From Deltaproteobacteria bacterium (GTDB lineage Bacteria; Desulfobacterota; Desulfobacteria; Desulfobacterales; JAFDCJ01), in NCBI GenBank assembly GCA_019312835.1, contig JAFDCJ010000306.1:1-34221 (forward strand): a stretch of 34,221 nucleotides of DNA. The letters run 5' to 3'. A program made the translations under genes and the position numbers. Positions 14,114 through 22,322 of this stretch are shown here, piece after piece. Each line of letters opens with the position of its first letter. The stretch's first letter is position 1. The notes beneath the pieces were generated by a model. That model was given only the letters and a program-made list of their open reading frames with translations, made no database searches and was not told the origin of the DNA.

Positions 14114-14154
14114 TTACGTTTTTAAAAATATTTTCATCGATAAAGGAAAGGAAA

Positions 14155-14634
14155 ATGCCGAAAGTTGGTATTTTAGGTTGTGAGGCAACTACCAGGGACA
14201 TGGACTGTGTGATGATCGGCTGTTTTGGAAACCTGCGGGGCCGGCAGGGGATGTTTGAGCATTATACGGAAGATGATCCACCGGAGCTGGTCGGCATCAT
14301 CAGCTGCGGCGGATGCCCGACGGCGATGGGAACCCAGCGAATCTGGCAAAAAGTAAAAGCCCTAAAAGAGTACGGCATCGAGGCCCTGCATTTGACTTCC
14401 TGCCTGACTCAGGTCTGCCCGTTTGTGAAAGAATTTGTGGCGGCCATTCGAACCGAATACCCCGATTTAGCGATTGTGGAAGGCACTCACCCGTTTCACG
14501 ACGTCGATGCCTTTAAGGCCGGCATCGGCGAATTGGCGACCCAGCGCGCCGTAACGCCCCAGAAGATGAATGACCTCGTGTTCAAGCGCATCAAAATTCA
14601 CACGGAGGAGGATGAGCAAAAGGAAACCGAGTAA
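14155..14634 (+). CDS. CGGC-domain protein (putative metal/redox cysteine protein)
   Basis: A 159-residue cytoplasmic protein with the CGGC domain (Pfam CGGC family, function unknown). The defining CGGC tetrad is at 51-54, and further cysteines lie at 9, 18, 23, 83 and 88 (SCLTQVCP), an arrangement suited to binding a metal or cluster. The GILGCEATTRD N-terminus, GIISCGGCP and LHLTSCLTQVCPF are the family blocks. The frame is open further upstream, but the ATG at 14155 follows AAAGGAAAGG and begins the conserved part; the upstream part would be translated from the palindrome. It is the last gene before a bidirectional terminator, hence the likely 3' end of the liv/ligase operon. Confidence 0.88.
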   Translation: MPKVGILGCEATTRDMDCVMIGCFGNLRGRQGMFEHYTEDDPPELVGIISCGGCPTAMGTQRIWQKVKALKEYGIEALHLTSCLTQVCPFVKEFVAAIRTEYPDLAIVEGTHPFHDVDAFKAGIGELATQRAVTPQKMNDLVFKRIKIHTEEDEQKETE

Positions 14635-14716
14635 TTAAGGAGCTGAGGAATTCAGGAATATTCTCAATAGCAGATACTTCAATTTAATCGATATTTTACG
14701 GTCAATAAAAATGTGT

Positions 14717-14742
14717 GGGCAGAGCCATGACTGACTCTGCCC
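14717..14742. terminator. Bidirectional rho-independent terminator
   Basis: GGGCAGAG (14717-14724), a 10-nt loop, then CTCTGCCC (14735-14742): a perfect 8-bp GC-rich stem. It is followed by GTTTTAT on the plus strand, and on the minus strand by ACACATTTTTATT. It lies between two convergent genes (the CGGC gene and the M14 peptidase), so it can serve both. Confidence 0.85.
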
Positions 14743-14773
14743 GTTTTATCAATTTGAAAATTTATTTCTGCTG

Positions 14774-17161
14774 TTAATCCAGACCAGCAAAAATGGCATT
14801 TCCCACTAGCCTGAAGGTGTTCTCCGGATGTCCGCGGAAAGTAGGATCGATACCGATCAGCACCGTATCCTGAATTCCTTTGTCGCCCTTTTCTCCATGC
14901 ACGATAACCGGCATGCCGTTGGCACCGCTGGCTTGCCACCCGGGCCACAAGCCCGATACGAGGAAATCACCGCCGTCGAGGTGCGCTGAGACATCCATGC
15001 CGTCATAGTCGGTGAACCACATCGGATAATAGAAAAACGCAAAGCCGTCCTCGAGGAATCCGGCTGATACGGTATCATCCGGATTGTAACCGATTTTTAC
15101 GATCGCGTTTCCTGCGACCGAAACATACGCGACGTCAGCTATTCCGGCGTCGATTGCAAATTGGGTGCCCACGCCCTGGCAGGCAAGGCCGATATAGTCG
15201 CCGCCGGCTGCAAACCATGCCGCCATCGAGGCCTTTCCGGCTCTGTTGAGTCGGGACCATTTCAGGTCCCGGTTCAAAAAGACATCGTATCCCGCGATGG
15301 CGCCGGTATTCAATTCACCGGGTGAAACCTCATCGAAATCGAAGCCCAGCGTTTTCAGGCAGTGCATTACACCCTCATCGCCATAGACGGCGATCTTCTG
15401 CTTTTTCATCAAGACCGCGGTTTCAGGAATGCTGCTGAGGGCTGAGACATCCAGGGCATACTGGTTGGCCAACTCGTCGGCCAGGGCGGGCAGACCCGGC
15501 ACGATGACGGCACCGGCAGGAAAGCTGCGTCCCGAATCGGTGAATGACTCCGCCATACGGTAAAGGGTGAGGCCGCGGGCCAACAGGTCGTTGGTCGCCT
15601 GAAAGGCTGCGATGCTGGTAGGTAGATAGGCATAGGCCGACCCGGAGCCGCCCGTAACAGATCCCTGGGGGGCGTCGGGCTTATCGACCGCAATCGTCTG
15701 CAAGGAAAGTTTTTCTTCCATTACCACCCGTTCAATCCCCCACAACAGGGGATGACTCCACACTGCCGGGGGTGAGTAGAAGAGCAACCCTTCTATGTCG
15801 GATAAATCCTGACCGTCTTCGAGGATCATATTGGCCAACCCGCGTTTGGGTTGATCCATCCAGACCACATAAGTGCCCTCGGGATAATAGACGCCATCGA
15901 GGTTAAAGCCATTGCTTGCCTTTTCCACCTGGACATCGTTAAAAAGCAAAAAGTCCACCAGTCGGGCAGGTTGATGCGGGCTGACCTGGAAGCCGTCATC
16001 AGCCGGGATGACGTAGGCGGCCGGAAATTCCTGGAGCGTCAGCTCGTTGAACTGATCGAAGTGCAATTCTTCCAGAATTTCAAATGGAATCAGTACCTGG
16101 GGAAGGTCAAGAAATCCGCGTCTGAAAATCTCGATTTGATCATTGATCATGCCTTCTCTGTTTTCGGCCACAAACTTCAGGGCACCCCATACGGCCGCAT
16201 AGTGGGCATCGACAGTGAGTTCACCCCATGGCTCATGGGGCGTTTCCAGCGTATGACCGTAGGAACCGTGATACATGGCATACATCGGGGTGTAGATCGG
16301 GGACCAGTCGTCCCATGCCGAGGGATCGTCTCTTATCGGTATCTGAGCAGCTAAGCCGGTTTGAGCAAACAGCTCGGCTTCCATTGCCAGGGCCTGATCA
16401 AATGCCCATTTGATGTACAGGTCGTACTCATAGTTGGGGTTGTGGGGCGGCGTACAGGGCTCGATCAGCATCGGAGTGACAAACCCATGCAAATCCAATG
16501 TGACCATTGGATTCCACTCGGTCAGGATTTTTACAGTGGCCCGGGTCTCGGGCTGGGATTGGGTGATGAAGTCCCTATTTATATCGAACCCATTGATATT
16601 ATAACGCGTCCCCAGAACCCGTCCGTCCGGGTTCTGGACCACATTCACCAGCAGGATAACATTTGCCAAAATTGCCTGGACCTCCTCGCTATTCTCATAG
16701 GCCAGGGTCTCTATCAATCGAATGGCGGCATCCGTTCCCGGGTATTCGTCACCGTGGATGCTGCCGTTGATGAACACCGGCACCTTGAAATCGCCGAACT
16801 TGTCGATCATCTCCTGGGCTTTTTCGGGATCTGTCAGCATGGTGTTGCGGATGGCCTGGTATTGGCCCAGACACCCCAAAGCCTCCGGGGCCGAAAGGGT
16901 GACCAGGAACAGGTTGCGCCCTCCGGCAGATTGGCCGATCACATCAACCTTGACCCGGTTACTGTTAACTTCGATCTCGCGCAACTTTGGTGCTATCTCA
17001 GAATAAAGTATAGAGTCGTAGTACTTTGATGGATTCTCCTCCTCAGGTTCTACATCCCACAATGGATCCCCTGCGGTTCCAGTGGTGGGTAAAAAAAGAA
17101 AGGACATTGACAGTAGCAATGCAAAAAATTGCGGGAATTTCTTTTTAAAATAGTGCATCAT
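14774..17161 (-). CDS. Secreted M14-family zinc carboxypeptidase
   Basis: A 795-residue protein with a Sec signal peptide (basic MMHYFKKKF, hydrophobic core about 11-25, cleavage near TGTAG at 27-31). The M14 domain occupies about residues 45-340. Zinc ligands are His136 and Glu139 in SIHGDEYPG, and His225 in LDLHGF; substrate-binding NPDG is at 177-180 and NINGFDINRDF at 188-198; the likely catalytic acid is Glu306 (HTLETPHE). The C-terminal 450 residues are an all-purpose beta-rich accessory region without a motif I recognise, though GGDYIGLACQG suggests a glutamine-amidotransferase-like fold, as in other large M14 proteins. The enzyme probably removes C-terminal residues from peptides outside the cytoplasm. 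A GAGGGAGGAAACTG ribosome site supports ATG 17161. It is convergent to the liv operon. Confidence 0.88.
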   Translation of the reverse strand: MMHYFKKKFPQFFALLLSMSFLFLPTTGTAGDPLWDVEPEEENPSKYYDSILYSEIAPKLREIEVNSNRVKVDVIGQSAGGRNLFLVTLSAPEALGCLGQYQAIRNTMLTDPEKAQEMIDKFGDFKVPVFINGSIHGDEYPGTDAAIRLIETLAYENSEEVQAILANVILLVNVVQNPDGRVLGTRYNINGFDINRDFITQSQPETRATVKILTEWNPMVTLDLHGFVTPMLIEPCTPPHNPNYEYDLYIKWAFDQALAMEAELFAQTGLAAQIPIRDDPSAWDDWSPIYTPMYAMYHGSYGHTLETPHEPWGELTVDAHYAAVWGALKFVAENREGMINDQIEIFRRGFLDLPQVLIPFEILEELHFDQFNELTLQEFPAAYVIPADDGFQVSPHQPARLVDFLLFNDVQVEKASNGFNLDGVYYPEGTYVVWMDQPKRGLANMILEDGQDLSDIEGLLFYSPPAVWSHPLLWGIERVVMEEKLSLQTIAVDKPDAPQGSVTGGSGSAYAYLPTSIAAFQATNDLLARGLTLYRMAESFTDSGRSFPAGAVIVPGLPALADELANQYALDVSALSSIPETAVLMKKQKIAVYGDEGVMHCLKTLGFDFDEVSPGELNTGAIAGYDVFLNRDLKWSRLNRAGKASMAAWFAAGGDYIGLACQGVGTQFAIDAGIADVAYVSVAGNAIVKIGYNPDDTVSAGFLEDGFAFFYYPMWFTDYDGMDVSAHLDGGDFLVSGLWPGWQASGANGMPVIVHGEKGDKGIQDTVLIGIDPTFRGHPENTFRLVGNAIFAGLD

Positions 17162-18065
17162 CAGTTTCCTCCCTCATTTAATCAAATGGATAGTTTGGGT
17201 GTGGAAAGGCCTCAGGAAAATCAGAAAATTCCCAATCAACAAAGTTGTCTATCACCTTTATTCTTCCGAGGGTTCTATCTCTATGGATCAGCAGTTTCTT
17301 TGGACTATACCAAAGCAATACCATGCCTGCGTCTACAATTAGCTCTCAAAAAGTCTTGCCTCCTAGACTCGCGCTAAGGCATATTTTGACGCGGTAAAAA
17401 CCAGACCCATAGACATTGTCAAAAAAGACGACCGCCAACAGCCGGTTTGCTTTTCAATCGTAAATCCTCCTTTCGCATTTCAGGCTGGCAAAAAAGCGAC
17501 GCGCCAATAACTGCTCCGTTCCGGGTATTTTAAAGTCAGAATAGATATCGCTCAGCACAAGGCGCGTGCCGCATCAGTAAGAGGTGAGTTTGAGATAGAG
17601 ACTTAAAAAAATCTTTTCAGAAAAGAGATCAGCTTTCGCTTACAGCATCTCAATAGTAAAACGGTTGACAGGCCAAAAGGTTACATTTTTTGAAGAAATT
17701 GATAGACAGTAATTACAGCCAGATTCAGGCGTTCAGGGTTAAATAGGGTGGTTAGATGGTTATCATAAGGTGTGCGATGCAGGCTGTGAAAAAGTTGGGT
17801 TTTCTTGCCAATAGCACAACTTGACGGATTTTAAAGATATGATCTGAATATCAAATATTTATGACGATTTCAAAAGTGTTGATCGATAGCAGAAACATGC
17901 AATTAAGCACCGAAAACTGGAATTGATAATATCATCCATATTTCTGGTTGTAGAATTCTGACGGTTAATTAGAGGTCCCTTAAATCTATCGAAAAACTCA
18001 GCTTCGCTGTTTACCTTTCCAGCTGCTGTGCAGGGTTAGCCCTTGATTAAAAGGTGGAACCATCA
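17162..18065. other. 900-bp AT-rich region without a convincing gene
   Basis: No frame here has coding character. A minus-strand 48-codon frame (17178-17324, MVLLWYSPKK...) ends just before the peptidase ribosome site but has no clear Shine-Dalgarno sequence. A good AAAGGAGG site on the minus strand at about 17468-17475 is followed by a TTG frame that stops after 12 codons (LKSKPAVGGRLF, TGA), possibly the start of a decayed gene. The first of three related repeats lies at 17815-17908. Nothing else is recognised. Confidence 0.5.
17815..17908. repeat. Diverged dispersed repeat, copy A
   Basis: A 94-bp stretch beginning CACAACTTGACGGATTTTAA. It aligns end to end with copy B (19284-19377) and over about 70 bp with copy C (20256-20325). 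Shared blocks are ACAACTTGACG, AGATATGA, TGAATATCA, CAAAA, GATAG and TGCAATT. It is about 650 bp upstream of the M14 peptidase start. Confidence 0.6.
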
Positions 18066-19112
18066 TTACATGTCAATGCCATCCACAAAAACTGGGGCTT
18101 CATGGAGCTTTAAGTTATCTTTAAGCGGTTTAACGTAAAGAGAAATATTAGTAGAAATCCGAATAAATCCCTCCAAGCTATTTAGCATAGGATGCTTTCG
18201 TTCGCTAATGCAAAAAATTTGCTTGATACCTTTTTTAAAGGCGATGTTATTAATGTATCTTATGAGAATGGCTAGATGAGATGGTTCTTTATATCCAATT
18301 GAAATAAGCATGATCTGATTCAATTCATCACCCGGTTTAAGAACTTTCGGCAATACTCGAGTTATAAACAACAAACGACTGATTGTCTTCATCTTTAAAT
18401 TAAGTGATTGCAAAGTGAGTTTCATGACTTTGCTCCAGTCCCAAAAGCCCAAGCAGGCCAAGATCTCTCCCCTATTTTCCAATACAAGCAAATTTTCCAT
18501 TGAGAATTTAGGGGTTCGGCTGATGAATCGAGCTAAAATATCAGCTGATGCTGGTTCATACAAATCGTGATTCTGCCAGGTTTCGTTTAGCAATTTGGCC
18601 ACATTTGTCAAATCATCCGTCCTGACAGACCTAATATTTTCTCCAGACGGTGTGGCTACCTCTTTTCTAATTATTAAGCCTGGCATTACAAGCTTGCGGT
18701 GTAATTTGAAACCCAGACTTTCAACGAGCTTGATCGATGGCAGATTTCTTTCCATGATCAAGCCATAAACAAGCACTGCACCATTTTGTATTAAGTCATC
18801 CTCCATGTTTTGAAGCAGGCGTTTTGCCAGGTTCTTTTTCCGGTGGTTGGGGTGGACGAATGTCTGAAATGAGTATCCCACTCGACTAAGTTTGCCTTTA
18901 ACAAGGGCGTTTCGCAGTGCGCAGGCGCTTGAAGCAATGATTGTGTCTCCTTCGCACGCAACGTAAACCTTGTATGATTCATATGCTTTAGCTCTGGCAA
19001 AAAAATCAGGTGTATTGACAACAGATACAATCAAATCGGTACCTTGCGGGCATTTGGCCTGAAGCTTTTTCAGTACATCGTTATCATCTGGAACTGCTTC
19101 ACGTATTTCCAT
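18066..19112 (-). CDS. Two-domain GNAT-type N-acetyltransferase
   Basis: A 348-residue cytoplasmic protein. Residues 1-150 form a complete GNAT fold: the acetyl-CoA binding motif A is FVHPNHRKKNLAKRLLQNM (85-103), followed by ERNLPSIKLVESLGF (121-135), the motif B helix. Residues 155-348 look like a second, degenerate GNAT-like half (RSVRTDDLTNVAKLLNETW, then LLVLENRGEILACLGFWDW) without an obvious second CoA loop. The acceptor is unknown. The frame can begin at a TTG five codons earlier, but ATG 19112 has AAAGG seven bases before it and starts the fold (MEIREAVPDD). Codon use is AT-richer than in the neighbours. It lies between repeat copies A and B, as a single-gene unit. Confidence 0.8.
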   Translation of the reverse strand: MEIREAVPDDNDVLKKLQAKCPQGTDLIVSVVNTPDFFARAKAYESYKVYVACEGDTIIASSACALRNALVKGKLSRVGYSFQTFVHPNHRKKNLAKRLLQNMEDDLIQNGAVLVYGLIMERNLPSIKLVESLGFKLHRKLVMPGLIIRKEVATPSGENIRSVRTDDLTNVAKLLNETWQNHDLYEPASADILARFISRTPKFSMENLLVLENRGEILACLGFWDWSKVMKLTLQSLNLKMKTISRLLFITRVLPKVLKPGDELNQIMLISIGYKEPSHLAILIRYINNIAFKKGIKQIFCISERKHPMLNSLEGFIRISTNISLYVKPLKDNLKLHEAPVFVDGIDM

Positions 19113-19283
19113 AGTTCGGCCTTTCAACGCATTCCAAGTAATTCTCTAATCTGGTGAGCGCTTACCAGTATTGCCACGAATCACAGAATATCGTGAGATT
19201 GTCGAGCATCCGGCAATATTAAATATATGCTCTAAATTTAGCTCGATTTTATCGGATCGCCGATGTTAAGTTATCTTGATAAT

Positions 19284-19377
19284 CACAACTTTGCCCAAAT
19301 TACAGATATAAAACGAATATCAAAGCATTTTCCTGTGTGTCAAAACCGGTGATAGAAGAGAAATCTGCAATTGAGGC
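19284..19377. repeat. Diverged dispersed repeat, copy B
   Basis: A 94-bp stretch beginning CACAACTTTGCCCAAATTAC and ending CTGCAATTGAGGC. It is colinear with copy A over its whole length. It lies 170-265 bp upstream of the acetyltransferase start on the minus strand. The rest of the 367-bp gap 19113-19479 shows no gene. In its reverse complement a TTGACA is followed 17 bp later by ATATTC, so a promoter role is possible. Confidence 0.6.
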
Positions 19378-19479
19378 TAAATTGCGCTTTGTTGAGGGTA
19401 TCACGGGTTATAGATCTACCAATAAACCTGAGTTCGATAGCGGTATTCCTGCCGGTTTGGAGTTAAAACTTTAAATTTA

Positions 19480-20124
19480 CTATTTGAATTTACAGATCAC
19501 AATCGTGGTATCGTCGGCGAACGGTCTGCCCTCGCTAAATTCCTCTATTCCCTGCCTTATTTTCTGAACGATTTGCTTAGCTGATCCCTTATTTACTTGT
19601 TTACTCAGCTCTATTAGGCGCTCCCGGCCAAATTCCTGATTTTGAGGGTTCACAGCCTCGGTGACTCCATCTGTATATAACACAAGAAGATCTTCTTCAT
19701 TTAGTTCAATTGTTTTCTCTGCGAACTCAGCGTCTTCAACCAACCCGATAGCAGCTCCCGTTGGCCACAACATCTCTAAGGCTTCTTTTTTGCTTTTGTT
19801 TTTGTGTAGCACCAGTGCTGGTTGATGGCCCGCATTACTAAATGAGAGTGTCTGTGTTGATGAGTCAAAGGCTCCAATGAAAAACGTTACAAATGTTTCA
19901 AAGCGAATATTGTGTATGAACAACTTGTGTATTTGGCGCATTACCTCGGAAGGCGATTGGCTGAGCGGTACTAAGGTTCGCAGCAAAGCCTGTATGCTGG
20001 CCATATGAAGGCTGGCCGATACCCCATGACCCGCTACGTCTGCTATGGCCAGTCCATGAAGACCGTTGCTAAAATCAACGAAATCAAAATAGTCTCCTAT
20101 GCGCTCTAAAAGAAGGGCTTCCAC
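19480..20124 (-). CDS. Stand-alone SpoIIE/RsbU-type PP2C phosphatase domain
   Basis: A 214-residue protein made only of the PPM-type serine/threonine phosphatase domain. Metal-binding positions are visible: Asp11 in IGDYFDF, Asp29 in IADVAGHG (27-34), the aspartate in YTDGVTEA, and ADDTTIVICKF at the end. Members of this family usually carry N-terminal sensory (PAS, GAF, HAMP, receiver) parts and dephosphorylate anti-sigma-factor antagonists in partner-switching pathways. Here none is present; the usual 30-40 residues before the first aspartate motif are also missing. The GTG start at 20124 is fixed by an in-frame TAG within the TAGGAGG ribosome site itself. It may be a natural minimal phosphatase or a truncation that gained a new start. 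No kinase or antagonist gene is nearby. Confidence 0.85.
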   Translation of the reverse strand: MEALLLERIGDYFDFVDFSNGLHGLAIADVAGHGVSASLHMASIQALLRTLVPLSQSPSEVMRQIHKLFIHNIRFETFVTFFIGAFDSSTQTLSFSNAGHQPALVLHKNKSKKEALEMLWPTGAAIGLVEDAEFAEKTIELNEEDLLVLYTDGVTEAVNPQNQEFGRERLIELSKQVNKGSAKQIVQKIRQGIEEFSEGRPFADDTTIVICKFK

Positions 20125-20255
20125 ATTTACCTCCTATTCCTGCACCCAAACGGTTTTGATTTTTTGCCAACAAACCAGACATCCAGCGAATGCAAATATT
20201 GAGATAATCGGTAAAAAAAACGTTTGTTTCGAAATTTGAGAACACTTGCCACATT

Positions 20256-20325
20256 TACAACTTGACGATTTTTGCAGATATGAAATGAACATCACAGCAT
20301 CGCTGGTGCTGACAAAACCTCTATA
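20256..20325. repeat. Diverged dispersed repeat, copy C
   Basis: TACAACTTGACGATTTTTGC, then AGATATGAAATGAACATCAC, ending CTGACAAAACC. It aligns with copy A (ACAACTTGACG, AGATATGA, TGAA-ATCA) and B (AGATAT, ATCA, GCAT, CAAAACC). It lies 130-200 bp upstream of the phosphatase start on the minus strand, the same relative place as copy B to its gene. Confidence 0.6.
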
Positions 20326-20377
20326 TAATCATATGTTGGCTTTTACTTATGGCCTTAACCGCTCACGAACTCTTAAG

Positions 20378-21403
20378 CTATTCAAACTCTACCTTTAGCT
20401 TCGCGTTAATTTCTTCCGGAAACCCCATGCAGACACTTTCGCCGAACAGGCGGCCCAGGGCGGCCACGTCAGGGGTGCCGATGGATGGATTAAAATAGAT
20501 CCGTGGTGAGAAAACCAGGTGAAAGCGGGCGTGCTTATCCTCTACGGCACCTGAGAAAAAGCTCATGTTGAAGTTGTAGATTCCCATCCGGTCGTAGGCG
20601 GCCATCAGCTTCGTCAGACCCAACGCCAGATCGTCGAGGTCCTGATCGGTGAGTTGGAGAGTTGAGCTGATGTTCGGAACCACGGCGGTTACATCCCCCA
20701 CAGCCCCCAGGGGCGCAAACACCGTCAGCCACTGGGTGCGGCCAATCTTGCCGAGATAGCGTTTGGCGGTGGCTTTTTCCGCCGTCACCAGATCATCCCA
20801 GTAATTGGAACCGTGTTTCTCCGCATAGTCCCAGGCGGCCTCCAGTTTCTCGCGCAGAAAATTGGGGGCAAATGCGCTTGCAAACACCTGATAGTGGGGA
20901 TGGAGAATAGAGCTGCCCGAGGCCGGCATGTAATTCCAGCTGATCAGGTGGTACACTGACTCCGGATGCTGCATGTCTTCCAGGTGGCGGAAGTATTTGA
21001 TGGCCAGGCGAAATCCGTCAGCGATTCGGCCGGGCTCGATTTCCGTCATGGGTATGTAATGCCGATCTCCCAGGGTGGCCACCGCACTGAGCCGGTCATA
21101 GGGGGCGATGTTCGGAAACAAAACCTTTTCGCCCAGGGTCATGCGGCCTTCGGGAATAATTTCCTCAGGAAAGCAGGGCGTCACCTTGAACACTTTGTCC
21201 GGGCAGAAGGGGCACCAGGATTCGGTGCCGGCCACCAACTGGTCCAGGTCCGGCTTCTTCCAAATGAGGTCCCTGAAGTGACAGATCCTTGCGGTCCGGC
21301 CGGTCAGCGGATCGCGGCGGATTTCGTTGGGAATTGATCTGCGTGCCAGGTTGTCATTCGGGTCCAAATGAACCGCTTCTCTTGCAATTGCTTCGAACTT
21401 CAT
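20378..21403 (-). CDS. GalT-like nucleotidyltransferase (HIT superfamily)
   Basis: A 341-residue protein related to galactose-1-phosphate uridylyltransferase. A zinc-type CPFCP lies at 64-68 and the catalytic HIT motif LHPHYQ at 167-172, where His170 would be the nucleotide-accepting histidine, as in the HPHGQ of GalT. DPLTGR at 31-36 and RFHLVFSPRIYFN near the C-terminus (the second-half histidine segment) complete the double-HIT layout. The subfamily is GalT-like rather than classical GalT: the YQ replaces GQ, and no galK, galE or galM is adjacent. The product may transfer UMP or AMP between sugar phosphates or nucleoside diphosphates. An ACTGGAGG ribosome site precedes ATG 21403. Confidence 0.82.
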   Translation of the reverse strand: MKFEAIAREAVHLDPNDNLARRSIPNEIRRDPLTGRTARICHFRDLIWKKPDLDQLVAGTESWCPFCPDKVFKVTPCFPEEIIPEGRMTLGEKVLFPNIAPYDRLSAVATLGDRHYIPMTEIEPGRIADGFRLAIKYFRHLEDMQHPESVYHLISWNYMPASGSSILHPHYQVFASAFAPNFLREKLEAAWDYAEKHGSNYWDDLVTAEKATAKRYLGKIGRTQWLTVFAPLGAVGDVTAVVPNISSTLQLTDQDLDDLALGLTKLMAAYDRMGIYNFNMSFFSGAVEDKHARFHLVFSPRIYFNPSIGTPDVAALGRLFGESVCMGFPEEINAKLKVEFE

Positions 21404-21508
21404 TTAGCCTCCAGTGGTTAGTTAAATAGTTGATCAGATAAATAGTAAAATAGTAGAGCTGGCGGCAGTGCCGGTTTACTGAGGGCAGCCACCATGGGCG
21501 ACCCTGCT

Positions 21509-21591
21509 CGTCATTCCCGCAAAAAGCGAATCCAGAGGTTGTCAGCTGCCTCGAATGGATAATTCTCGATGCCCGCCTACGCGGGCATTAC
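21509..21591. repeat. REP-like palindrome (CGTCATTCCCGC ... GCGGGCATTAC)
   Basis: CGTCATTCCCGC (21509-21520) and GCGGGCATTAC (21581-21591) are imperfect reverse complements, and GCCCGC-CTAC-GCGGGC (21571-21586) is a small perfect hairpin at the right end. This word pair (CGTCATTCCCGC, GAATCCAG, GCCCGC) is widespread in intergenic DNA of many proteobacteria. It lies in the gap between the flavin reductase-like gene and the GalT-like gene. The AT-rich TAAATAG words at 21420-21455 may be an eroded arm of another element. Confidence 0.75.
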
Positions 21592-21644
21592 ATGAAAAAG
21601 ATTCTGACGCCTCAGTTCGCGATTTTGGAATTAGATGATAACCT

Positions 21645-22322
21645 CTAATAATAGATTTCCGTGTAAATCAGTGAGCCTTCAAACCGCTCGTCCACCAGCA
21701 CGGTGACATCATGGATCATGTCCCTGCTGCCGCAGAGATAGAAATCGTATTTACCCGGAGGCAAATTTTTTTGGAGATAATCGGTCACTCGCCCGTTAAA
21801 ACAGTCTTCTGGCGAACCATTGGGTTTCGAAAGGCATGGTATGTAGTGTTTTACAGCGGGCTTTATGAAATCAGCGTAATAAAGATCGGCTGCAAGGCTT
21901 ACGCCGTGTAACAGCGCAATATCGGTTATTCCGGATCGCACCATGGAGCAGAAGGGTGCCAGACCGGTTCCGGTGGCAACAAATATGGCCGGGCGGTTAG
22001 ACGGCTTGAAGGTGAAATAACCATGCGGTCCGGTAAACCGCAGGCGAGTTCCCAGGGCGATCTCGCTTAGTTGGGAAGACAAGATACCCGTGTGAACCTT
22101 GCGAATACACAGAATCAGATCTGTGTCAGCTGGAGCGGATACCAGCGAGTAGTCCCTTTCTACAGATTTATGAATCAGGCATATCCGTTGGCCCGGGTTA
22201 AAAGTAAACAGGGGTGGTTTTACCAGCTTTAGTTCAATGGTTTTTTTTGAAAGCCAGCGGCGATCGAGAAGTTCTGTTGAATAAATTTCGGAGTTCGCTT
22301 CCACAGGCCGTAATTGTCTCAT
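21645..22322 (-). CDS. Ferredoxin-NADP reductase-like FAD/NAD(P) oxidoreductase
   Basis: A 225-residue member of the FNR flavoprotein superfamily. The FAD-binding RDYSLVSAP lies at 56-64 (the RxYS motif), GPHGYFTF at 98-105, the NAD(P)-binding GTGLAPF at 118-124, and CGSRDMI near the C-terminus. No ferredoxin or globin domain is attached, so it probably passes electrons from NAD(P)H to a separate partner. Its ATG overlaps the TGA of the upstream cobalamin adenosyltransferase gene (ATGA), implying translational coupling. A possible role is therefore reduction of cob(II)alamin or a flavodoxin for the adenosyltransferase; this is inference from position only. Confidence 0.85.
   Translation of the reverse strand: MRQLRPVEANSEIYSTELLDRRWLSKKTIELKLVKPPLFTFNPGQRICLIHKSVERDYSLVSAPADTDLILCIRKVHTGILSSQLSEIALGTRLRFTGPHGYFTFKPSNRPAIFVATGTGLAPFCSMVRSGITDIALLHGVSLAADLYYADFIKPAVKHYIPCLSKPNGSPEDCFNGRVTDYLQKNLPPGKYDFYLCGSRDMIHDVTVLVDERFEGSLIYTEIYY

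Noticed and set aside
17178-17324. 48-codon minus-strand frame before the M14 peptidase
   Set aside because: No clear ribosome site and no known motif; mentioned only in the gap description.
17129-17377. 82-residue plus-strand frame overlapping the peptidase start
   Set aside because: Overlaps the well-supported signal peptide on the other strand and lacks coding features.
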